A DNA stretch of 16,041 nucleotides from assembly GCA_026461645.1 (NCBI GenBank), contig JAPJMP010000016.1, forward strand, positions 1 to 16,041, written 5' to 3'. The translations under genes were made by a program, and so were the position numbers. The DNA is from Burkholderiales bacterium. Its GTDB lineage: Bacteria; Pseudomonadota; Gammaproteobacteria; Burkholderiales; UBA11063. Under the pieces are notes generated by a model. That model had not been told where the DNA came from, did no database searches, and saw only the letters and a list, made by a program, of their open reading frames with translations. Positions 9,565-16,041 of the stretch are shown piece after piece. Numbering within the stretch: position 1 is the stretch's first letter; every line of letters begins with the position of its first letter.

Positions 9565-11565
9565 ATGACTAGTATTTCTTTATGTTTATTAATTATTTTA
9601 GCGCCATTAGTTGCTTCAATAATTGTCGGTTTATTTGGTTTTGCCATTGGTAAAACTTTATCTCATAGCCTAACTACCCTTGGGGTATTTATTGCAACGA
9701 TATGTTCGTATATAATTTTATATCGGGTGCATGTAGAAGGTTTTTCTTATGATGGTCCATTATATACTTGGCTTGGAGTTGATGGCCAATATTTTACAGT
9801 GGGTTTACTCGTTGATAGTTTAACTGCAATTATGTTGGTAATAGTATCGAGTGTGTCATTAATGGTACATATTTATACGATTGGATATATGGCCGGAGAA
9901 GAAGGTTATCAAAGATTCTTTAGCTATATTTCACTGTTTACTTTTATGATGTTTATGCTAGTTTTATCGAATAATTTTGTGCAATTATTTTTTGGCTGGG
10001 AAGGTGTTGGCTTAGTTTCATATTTATTAATCGGGTTTTATTACAAGCGTGAATCAGCTATTTTTGCTAATTTAAAAGCGTTTTTAGTTAATCGTGTTGG
10101 TGACTTGGGCTTTATTTTAGGAATTGGCTTAATTTTAGCTAATTTTGGCACTTTGCATTATCAAGAAGTATTTAATCAATTACCGAATATTGTACATGCA
10201 ACAGTACCTTATACTAGTTGGAATTTAATTACGTTTATTTGTATTTTGTTATTTATCGGGGCAATGGGTAAATCAGCGCAATTTCCATTACATGTATGGT
10301 TACCTGATTCAATGGAAGGTCCGACGCCAATTTCAGCTCTTATTCATGCGGCAACAATGGTAACCGCCGGAATTTTTATGGTGGCACGCTTATCACCAAT
10401 TTATAATTTATCTCCTACGGCACTTGGAGTAATTGTGGTATTAGGTGGCATCAATTGTTTATTTTTAGGTATTTTAGGTATCATTCAAAATGATATTAAG
10501 CGAGTTGTAGCATATTCAACATTATCGCAATTAGGTTATATGGCTGTTGCCTTAGGCTGTGGTGCATATTCAGTAGCAATTTTTCATTTAATGACACATG
10601 CCTTTTTTAAAGGTTTGTTATTTCTAGCTGCAGGTTCGGTAATATTAGCTATGCATCATGAACAAGATATGACTAAAATGGGTGGCTTGGCCAAATATAT
10701 GCCAGTTACCTATATAACGATGTTAATTGGTAGCTTAGCTCTAGCGGGTATTCCACCCTTTGCTGGCTTTTTTTCCAAAGATATGATCTTAGAGTCAGCA
10801 CGTGTGGCATATGCTAATGGTTTACCCGGTGGTTGGTTTGCAGTTTTTGCTACTTATGCATCGGTTATTGTTACCGCAATCTATTCGTTTCGATTAATTT
10901 TTATGACCTTTCATGGCGAAGAACGGTTTCGTGATATAAGTCATCATGATAACCATGGTCATGGACATGGGCATCACAGCTTTAAACATAATAACCCCAA
11001 AGAATCACCATGGGTAGTAACTTTGCCGTTAATTTTAATGGCTATTCCATCAGTGATTATCGGTTGGGTCGGTTTAAATGGTTTTATTAATAATACAATT
11101 TTCACTAATTCAGTGTTTAACTATAGTTGGTATGTTAATTTCATTCAACATGAAAAAATTGCTCCACTAGAAATGATTGCGCATAGTTTTACTGAATTAC
11201 CAGTTTATTTAGCCCTTGCTGGTATTTTAATTGCGTGGATTTTTCATCGAAAACAATATTTAACTAAGCGTTTTGTGAATGCTATACGACCAGTATATTT
11301 TATTCTTGAACGTAAATATTTTATGGATGATTTATATATTAATCTATTGGCACCAATTGGGCGCGCACTTGGCGATTTTTTCTGGAAAATTGGCGATATG
11401 GTAGTGATTGATGGTCTTATTGTTAATGGTTCAGCCAAGGTTGTTGCTTGGTATGCTAAAGTTTTCAGAAGATTACAAAGCGGTTATGTAAATAGTTATG
11501 CTACTTTCATGGTTTTGGGAATAATATTATTACTTACTTTTTGCAGTAAGTTAATATTTAGTTAA
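9565..11565 (+). CDS. nuoL: NADH-quinone oxidoreductase subunit L
   Basis: NuoL is the distal antiporter-like subunit with the long lateral helix that braces the membrane arm. The 666-residue protein keeps the proton-path residues Glu146 (FGWEGVGL), Asp180, Lys236 (GAMGKSAQFPLHVWLPD), Lys349, Lys405 and Asp406. These match E. coli Glu144, Asp178, Lys229, Lys342, Lys399 and Asp400. A loop at 460-475 is rich in histidine (eight His in 16 residues) just before SPWVVTLPL; such loops occur in betaproteobacterial NuoL. The C-terminal part (about 535-666) supplies the lateral helix and a final anchor segment. AAGGA (9552-9556) precedes the ATG, which starts five bases after the nuoK stop. Confidence 0.97.
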   Translation: MTSISLCLLIILAPLVASIIVGLFGFAIGKTLSHSLTTLGVFIATICSYIILYRVHVEGFSYDGPLYTWLGVDGQYFTVGLLVDSLTAIMLVIVSSVSLMVHIYTIGYMAGEEGYQRFFSYISLFTFMMFMLVLSNNFVQLFFGWEGVGLVSYLLIGFYYKRESAIFANLKAFLVNRVGDLGFILGIGLILANFGTLHYQEVFNQLPNIVHATVPYTSWNLITFICILLFIGAMGKSAQFPLHVWLPDSMEGPTPISALIHAATMVTAGIFMVARLSPIYNLSPTALGVIVVLGGINCLFLGILGIIQNDIKRVVAYSTLSQLGYMAVALGCGAYSVAIFHLMTHAFFKGLLFLAAGSVILAMHHEQDMTKMGGLAKYMPVTYITMLIGSLALAGIPPFAGFFSKDMILESARVAYANGLPGGWFAVFATYASVIVTAIYSFRLIFMTFHGEERFRDISHHDNHGHGHGHHSFKHNNPKESPWVVTLPLILMAIPSVIIGWVGLNGFINNTIFTNSVFNYSWYVNFIQHEKIAPLEMIAHSFTELPVYLALAGILIAWIFHRKQYLTKRFVNAIRPVYFILERKYFMDDLYINLLAPIGRALGDFFWKIGDMVVIDGLIVNGSAKVVAWYAKVFRRLQSGYVNSYATFMVLGIILLLTFCSKLIFS

Positions 11566-11576
11566 GGATTAATTTA

Positions 11577-13070
11577 ATGATGCAACATTTGATCAGTTTA
11601 ACCGTTTGGGTTCCAATTTTATTTGGCGTATTAGTTTTACTAGTTGGCAAAAATGAATGCTTGGCACGCTATATGGCATTACTTGGTGCTCTTCTTGGCT
11701 TATTTTTTTCAGGCGTAATTTTTATAAAATTTAATGGTGCAGCCTCTGGCTTGCAGTTTGTTGAAGATTATACCTGGATTAGCAATCTAAACATTAACTA
11801 TCACTTAGGTGTTGATGGTATAGCAATGCCATTTTTATTACTCAATAACTTTATTACAGTTTTAGTCATAATTGCCGGATGGCGCGTCATAACATATAAA
11901 GTGGCTTTATATAATAGTATGTTTTTAATTATGACCGGTTTAATGTCAGGTGTGTTTGGTGCCGTTGATGCTATTTTGTTTTATGTGTTTTTTGAAGCAA
12001 TGCTAATCCCCATGTATTTAATCATTGGTGTCTGGGGTAGTACCAATCGCGTTTATGCGGCAATTAAATTCTTCTTATATACCTTACTTGGTTCATTATT
12101 AATGCTAATTGCTTTAATTTATTTATATAAACAAAGTAATCATAGCTTTAATATTTTTAACTATTATCATACGCCGCTTACTATGGCAGCACAGATATTT
12201 ATCTTTATCGCCTTTTTCTTCTCCTTTGCAGTTAAAGTGCCAATGTGGCCGGTACATACTTGGTTGCCGGATGCCCATCCTGAGGCACCAACTGGTGGTT
12301 CGATTGTTTTGGCTGCAATTACCTTAAAAATCGGCGGGTATGGCTTTTTGCGTTTTGTGTTACCAATAGTTCCTGATGCTTCGCGTTATTTGGCTCCAGT
12401 TATGATCACTTTAAGTTTAATTGCAATTGTTTATATTGGTTTTGTAGCAATTATGCAAAGGGATATGAAAAAATTAGTCGCCTATTCATCAATTTCACAT
12501 ATGGGGTTTGTAACTTTAGGTAGCTTTTTGTTTATTGGGCCAATCTTAAATACTTGGGGCTTGCAAGGGGCTATAGTGCAAATGATTTCTCACGGGTTTA
12601 TAGCTGCAGCAATGTTTATGTGTATCGGGGTGATGTATGACCGCGTACATTCAAGAAATATAGCCGATTACGGTGGTGTTGTCAATAAAATGCCAATATT
12701 TGCAGCGTTTTTTATGTTGTTTGCTATGGCCAATAGCGGATTACCTGGAACATCAGGTTTTGTTGGTGAGTTTATGGTGATTATGGCGGCAGTGCAAACT
12801 AATTTTATTTATGCGCTTATCGCCGCTTTAGCGATGATATTGGGAGCTGCCTTTTCATTATGGATGTATAAACGCGTGATTTTTGGTGAAGTAACTAATA
12901 GTCATGTGGAGCAAATGCAGGATGTAAATTGCCTTGAATTTATTGTGTTATTAGCTTTGGCTATCGCAGTAATTGGCATGGGTGTTTATCCTGAAATTTT
13001 CGTGGCTAAGATGCAAACTGGGGTTCGCGATTTAGTATTACAAGTTGCAAATAGTAAACTTGGTGTGTAA
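11577..13070 (+). CDS. nuoM: NADH-quinone oxidoreductase subunit M
   Basis: NuoM is the middle antiporter-like subunit with about 14 membrane helices. The 497-residue protein has the essential Glu140 (VFFEAMLIPMYLIIG), Lys220 (SFAVKVPMWPVHTWLPDAHP) and Lys251 (ITLKIGGYGFLR), equivalent to E. coli Glu144, Lys234 and Lys265. The broken helix motif EAPTGGSIVLA is intact. AAGGA (11564-11568) lies eight bases before the ATG at 11577; a second ATG follows at once (11580) but is less well spaced. The gene begins 11 bases after the nuoL stop. Confidence 0.97.
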   Translation: MMQHLISLTVWVPILFGVLVLLVGKNECLARYMALLGALLGLFFSGVIFIKFNGAASGLQFVEDYTWISNLNINYHLGVDGIAMPFLLLNNFITVLVIIAGWRVITYKVALYNSMFLIMTGLMSGVFGAVDAILFYVFFEAMLIPMYLIIGVWGSTNRVYAAIKFFLYTLLGSLLMLIALIYLYKQSNHSFNIFNYYHTPLTMAAQIFIFIAFFFSFAVKVPMWPVHTWLPDAHPEAPTGGSIVLAAITLKIGGYGFLRFVLPIVPDASRYLAPVMITLSLIAIVYIGFVAIMQRDMKKLVAYSSISHMGFVTLGSFLFIGPILNTWGLQGAIVQMISHGFIAAAMFMCIGVMYDRVHSRNIADYGGVVNKMPIFAAFFMLFAMANSGLPGTSGFVGEFMVIMAAVQTNFIYALIAALAMILGAAFSLWMYKRVIFGEVTNSHVEQMQDVNCLEFIVLLALAIAVIGMGVYPEIFVAKMQTGVRDLVLQVANSKLGV

Positions 13071-13085
13071 TAAGGTTAAAATGAT

Positions 13086-14525
13086 ATGAAGTTTAATATA
13101 GTACTAGCACTTCCGGAAATTTTTCTAACATTAATGATAGTTATTATGTTGTTGGTTGATGCGTTTAGTTGTCAACATAAAAAACATCTAAATACGGTGT
13201 TAACCTTTATTACTTTAGTTGGCGGTTTTATTTTACAAATATTGGTTTTTCGCCCTGGAACCAGTGCTTTTGCTTTTAATCAAATGTTTATTTTAGATAC
13301 CTTAGCTGAAGGAAGTAAATTATTTATATATCTATTTAGTATAGTGATATTAATGTATGTTAAGCAATATATTAATGATAAAAAAGTTTTAAAGGGTGAA
13401 TTTTACGCTATTTTTCTATTTGCAATTTTAGGCATGCAAGTAATGGTGTCAGCAGATAACTTTTTAGTACTATACGTTGGTCTTGAATTATTATCACTAT
13501 CTTTAATTGGCCTTGTGGCATTAAATCGAGATAGCACTAAAGCAACTGAAGCGGCAATGAAGTATTTTATTTTAAGTGCTTTAGCATCAGGAATATTACT
13601 CTATGGCATATCCTTTATTTATGGGGCAACAGCATCTTTACAATTACGGGATATAACTTTAGCCATTTATTCTATGAATGGTGAAAATAATACAATGTTA
13701 TTATTTGGTTTAGTATTTGTAATTGCTGGGCTAGTTTTTAAATTAGGGTTAGTACCATTTCATATGTGGGTGCCAGATGTATATGAAGGCAGCTCTCTGG
13801 CGACATTGACTATTATTGCTACTATTGCAAAAATTGCAGGAATAATTTTTGTTATTAGAATTTTATTTACTGCTTTAATTTTATTAAATAAAGAATGGGT
13901 AGTAATGTTACAAATATTAGCTATTTTATCTTTATTTATTGGAAATATAGTCGCAATTGCACAAACAAATATTAAACGGATGCTTGGTTATTCAGCTATT
14001 GCGCATATGGGGTTTGTCACTTTTGGTTTAATGCTAGTGTCACAAGCTGGTTTATCTGCAGTAGTTTTTTATATGCTAGTGTATGTAATTACATCTTTAG
14101 CTGGTTTTGGAGTGTTATTACTTTTATCTAAAGATGGTTTTGAATGTGAAAAAATCTCTGATCTTAGTGGCTTAAGTAAAATTCATCCAGTTTATGCTGG
14201 AATAATGTTATTAGTAATGTTTTCATTGGCAGGGATTCCTCCCTTGGCTGGATTTTATGCCAAGTTCGTTATTTTACAAGCATTAGTTGATAGTGGTTAT
14301 ACCACTACTGCAATTTATGCTGTAATTCTATCGTTAATTGGCGCCTTTTACTATTTACGCGTGGTTAAGGTAATGTACTTTGATGAAAAAGATGCTAATT
14401 TACAAGTAGCACAAGCAACATTGTCAACGCGCACAATTTTATTTATTAATGGTGGACTAATTATATTAATTGGTATCGCACCAAAATTTTTAATGTTAAT
14501 AAGTTCAATTTTTCTGCTAGGCTAG
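13086..14525 (+). CDS. nuoN: NADH-quinone oxidoreductase subunit N
   Basis: NuoN is the proximal antiporter-like subunit. The 479-residue protein retains Glu134 (VGLELLSLSLIGL), Lys219 (LVFKLGLVPFHMWVPD) and Lys249 (ATIAKIAGI), equivalent to E. coli Glu133, Lys217 and Lys247. The segment after PDVYEG reads SSLATLT (235-241), where relatives usually have A/S-P-T or A-P; the helix-breaking proline is missing. AAGG (13072-13075) is ten bases before the ATG. An ATG at 13081 is discarded because it stops after two codons. nuoN is the last complex I gene, and a SEL1-repeat gene starts one base after its stop. In many Burkholderiales a small DUF2818 gene stands there; none is seen here. Confidence 0.97.
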   Translation: MKFNIVLALPEIFLTLMIVIMLLVDAFSCQHKKHLNTVLTFITLVGGFILQILVFRPGTSAFAFNQMFILDTLAEGSKLFIYLFSIVILMYVKQYINDKKVLKGEFYAIFLFAILGMQVMVSADNFLVLYVGLELLSLSLIGLVALNRDSTKATEAAMKYFILSALASGILLYGISFIYGATASLQLRDITLAIYSMNGENNTMLLFGLVFVIAGLVFKLGLVPFHMWVPDVYEGSSLATLTIIATIAKIAGIIFVIRILFTALILLNKEWVVMLQILAILSLFIGNIVAIAQTNIKRMLGYSAIAHMGFVTFGLMLVSQAGLSAVVFYMLVYVITSLAGFGVLLLLSKDGFECEKISDLSGLSKIHPVYAGIMLLVMFSLAGIPPLAGFYAKFVILQALVDSGYTTTAIYAVILSLIGAFYYLRVVKVMYFDEKDANLQVAQATLSTRTILFINGGLIILIGIAPKFLMLISSIFLLG

Positions 14526-14526
14526 A

Positions 14527-15420
14527 ATGAAATTATCCAAAATTTTTCTGCTATTGTTGTTAGTGCTGTGTAAACTAAGTATGGCTACAACTAGTTATGA
14601 TAATGAAGTGGCTAAATATACAAATAATAATGAAAGTTTGTGTGTAGCACAGATGCAAGGTTTAATTGAAAGTCAGGATTTTCTTAGTGCCAAAAAATTA
14701 GGTGAACAATCTTACCATGCAACTCATTCTGCCAAAGTTGCGCTATATTTAGGTAAAACATATTATATGTTGCATAAATATGACAAAGCAATAGTATATT
14801 TTAAGAAAGCCGCAGAAAAAGGCGAAGGTCTTGCGATGTTAACTTTGGGTAATATTTATGGATCTGGTGTTGGTGGTTATAAAAGTAATATTCAAGCGGT
14901 TAATTGGTATACCCAAGCGGTAGCACGTGGAAATGTTCAGGCAATGAATTATTTAGGCTTAATGAATCGCGATGGTTTAACTGGTGAATCAGCTAATTAT
15001 GTGCAGGCCTTGAAATTATTTAATATGGCAGCGCAAAGAGATAATCCAGAAGGTTATTTTAATTTAGGTTATATGTATCAAATGGGGCTGGGAGTAGCGA
15101 CTGATTATCAAAGAGCGATTGCACTCTATACTAAAGCTGCTGATTTGGGTAATAAGTATGCTATGAATAATTTAGGGCTAATTTATAATCAAGGACTTGG
15201 AGTTAAATTAGATTATTTACAGTCATTAAGCTGGTATACTAAGTCTGCTGTATTAGGTGATGCAAATGCTCAATGTAATGTGGGTATTTTTTATTATCAA
15301 GGTAATGGCGTACCTAAAGACTATAAACGAGCTAAAAGTTGGTTTAAACTTGCTAAAAGTAGTGGTTGTAAGATTGCGGATGATTATTTAAAGAAAATAA
15401 ATAATCAACAAAATAAGTAA
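14527..15420 (+). CDS. Exported SEL1-repeat (TPR-like) protein
   Basis: The 297-residue protein begins with a signal peptide: Lys2 and Lys5, a leucine-rich core (6-15) and a likely signal peptidase I site after SMA (18-20). Cys15 has no proper lipobox (LVLC), so a lipoprotein is unlikely. A TPR-like unit (about 68-101) is followed by five SEL1 repeats (about 102-136, 138-173, 175-209, 211-245 and 247-281) showing the A-x-x-x-L-G-x-x-Y-x-x-G-x-G-V pattern. The mature part has three cysteines (39, 250, 281). It should act in the periplasm as a protein-binding scaffold; the partner is unknown. It starts one base after the nuoN stop with only a weak AGG (14519-14521) as ribosome-binding site, suggesting translation coupled to nuoN. 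A role in complex I assembly is possible but is inference only. Confidence 0.85.
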   Translation: MKLSKIFLLLLLVLCKLSMATTSYDNEVAKYTNNNESLCVAQMQGLIESQDFLSAKKLGEQSYHATHSAKVALYLGKTYYMLHKYDKAIVYFKKAAEKGEGLAMLTLGNIYGSGVGGYKSNIQAVNWYTQAVARGNVQAMNYLGLMNRDGLTGESANYVQALKLFNMAAQRDNPEGYFNLGYMYQMGLGVATDYQRAIALYTKAADLGNKYAMNNLGLIYNQGLGVKLDYLQSLSWYTKSAVLGDANAQCNVGIFYYQGNGVPKDYKRAKSWFKLAKSSGCKIADDYLKKINNQQNK

Positions 15421-15452
15421 CTTATATCCGAATCGAGTTTAGTTAGAAAAAA

Positions 15453-15493
15453 TAATAGTAAAAATTCTTGACAAATAATGAGTTTTACTATTA
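15453..15493. repeat. 11-bp inverted repeat around the tRNA promoter -35 box
   Basis: TAATAGTAAAA (15453-15463) is the exact reverse complement of TTTTACTATTA (15483-15493), with 19 bases between the arms. The -35 hexamer TTGACA lies inside the loop, and the right arm reaches two bases into the -10 hexamer. The layout resembles an operator dyad. No T-run follows it, so an intrinsic terminator for the SEL1 gene is less likely. No binding protein can be named. Confidence 0.5.
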
Positions 15494-15497
15494 CAAT
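15468..15497 (+). promoter_or_regulatory. Sigma70 promoter of the tRNA cluster
   Basis: A perfect -35 box TTGACA (15468-15473) is followed after 18 bases by TACAAT (15492-15497), five of six matches to the -10 consensus. Transcription would start near 15503-15505, about 25 bases before the first tRNA. This is the strongest promoter-like sequence in the window, and its position fits a stable-RNA operon. The discriminator (ATCTGG) is not markedly GC-rich. Confidence 0.75.
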
Positions 15498-15528
15498 ATC
15501 TGGCTATACTTTAAAAAAGTAAAATGTT

Positions 15529-15605
<77 letters not shown>

Positions 15606-15620
15606 AGAATTTATGTAAAT

Positions 15621-15696
15621 GCCGGCGTAGCTCAGCAGGTAGAGCAGCTGACTTGTAATCAGAAGGTCGAGGGTTCAATTCCTTTCGCCGGCACCA
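15621..15696 (+). tRNA. tRNA-Thr(UGU)
   Basis: A 76-base tRNA with encoded CCA. The acceptor stem GCCGGCG/CGCCGGC is perfect, the D arm is GCTC/GAGC and the anticodon loop CTTGTAA has TGT at 15654-15656. The T arm is GAGGG/CCTTT with two G-T pairs around TTCAATT. It decodes threonine ACA and possibly other ACN codons. The outer anticodon-stem pair is G27-A43, a mismatch where E. coli tRNA-Thr(UGU) has A-T. It lies 15 bases after tRNA-Met, probably in the same transcript. Confidence 0.95.
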
Positions 15697-15718
15697 AATA
15701 TTACTTTATATACCTATT

Positions 15719-15794
<76 letters not shown>

Positions 15795-15796
15795 TT

Positions 15797-15819
15797 TTTA
15801 AAATAATTGTCATTTTAAA
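15797..15819 (+). terminator. A/T-only inverted repeat after tRNA-Phe, weak terminator candidate
   Basis: TTTAAAAT (15797-15804) and ATTTTAAA (15812-15819) form a perfect eight-base stem with a seven-base loop, beginning three bases after the CCA of tRNA-Phe, and TTTA-type sequence follows. The position suits the end of the tRNA transcript, but a stem with no G-C pairs would be weak, and such repeats are common by chance in A/T-rich DNA. Confidence 0.25.
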
Positions 15820-16019
15820 TTTATCTATTTGTAGTTTTACTAAAATCTGTACAATTAGACAACAAACCTCTAATTACTCCATTAGCATTCTCCTTACCTC
15901 AGCTGCGATATATAGAGTATGGATTAGCAAAGTAAAATAATAATTATCCTAAAAAAAGCAGTTACATGTTTAAAATGACAGATAAACGATTATTTCATAA
16001 TAGTTAAACTCAACTTAGG

Positions 16020-16040
16020 TATTCACCATTTTGGTGAGTA
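16020..16040. repeat. Compact hairpin at the right end of the window
   Basis: TATTCACCA (16020-16028) and TGGTGAGTA (16032-16040) pair over nine positions with one G-T wobble around a TTT loop. No T-run follows on either strand within the window. It could be a terminator core, an operator or part of a larger repeat cut by the window edge. Confidence 0.4.
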
Positions 16041-16041
16041 A

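Larger units (their letters stand above)
15795..16041. other. Non-coding region after the tRNA cluster
   Basis: This A/T-rich stretch has no convincing gene on either strand. The longest + strand frame with ATG near the end (15966-16007) is 13 codons without a ribosome-binding site. On the minus strand a TAAGGAG-like site leads only to a few-codon frame. Two inverted repeats are listed separately. The next gene must lie beyond the window. Confidence 0.6.

Noticed and set aside
11244..11438. A 64-codon open frame on the minus strand inside nuoL
   Set aside because: It is opposite the conserved lateral-helix part of NuoL, with no sign of independent coding.
14527..14586. Lipoprotein signal in the SEL1 protein because of Cys15
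   Set aside because: The residues before Cys15 (LVL) do not fit a lipobox, which needs a small residue just before the cysteine, and SMA at 18-20 is a good ordinary cleavage site.
15966..16007. A 13-codon frame with ATG after the tRNA cluster
   Set aside because: Too short, no ribosome-binding site, and no recognisable peptide.

Overview
The window is an AT-rich (about one third G+C by eye) proteobacterial chromosome segment. All genes are on the + strand, tightly packed and intact. It holds a complete 14-gene nuo operon for the proton-pumping NADH:quinone oxidoreductase (respiratory complex I), one extra gene for an exported SEL1-repeat protein, and a three-gene tRNA cluster. NuoA, NuoB, NuoD and NuoI closely resemble betaproteobacterial proteins as I remember them. 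nuoC and nuoD are separate genes, NuoG lacks the N7 cluster ligands and NuoL has a His-rich loop. These points suggest an AT-rich betaproteobacterium (for example a low-GC Neisseriales-like or host-adapted lineage). An AT-rich gammaproteobacterium is not excluded from sequence alone.

Layout: 1-184 is a non-coding leader with a weak candidate promoter and a hairpin plus T-run just before nuoA. 185-14525 carries nuoA, B, C, D, E, F, G, H, I, J, K, L, M and N in canonical order, with gaps of at most about 26 bases and short overlaps at A/B, C/D and J/K. 14527-15420 encodes a signal-peptide SEL1-repeat protein that starts one base after the nuoN stop. 15421-15528 is an intergenic region with a strong sigma70-type promoter whose -35 box lies inside an 11-bp inverted repeat. 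15529-15794 carries tRNA-Met(CAU), tRNA-Thr(UGU) and tRNA-Phe(GAA), all with encoded CCA. 15795-16041 is non-coding and ends in a compact hairpin.

Together, NuoE, F and G form the NADH-oxidising tip, NuoB, C, D and I the connecting arm that passes electrons to quinone, and NuoA, H and J-N the membrane arm that moves protons. All iron-sulfur ligands expected for N1a, N1b, N2, N3, N4, N5, N6a and N6b are present, as are the key charged residues of the three antiporter-like subunits, so the enzyme looks functional. I see no mobile element, CRISPR array, toxin/defence system or broken gene. The least ordinary features are the SEL1 gene joined to the operon, the dyad over the tRNA promoter, and the weak 27-43 base pair shared by all three tRNAs.
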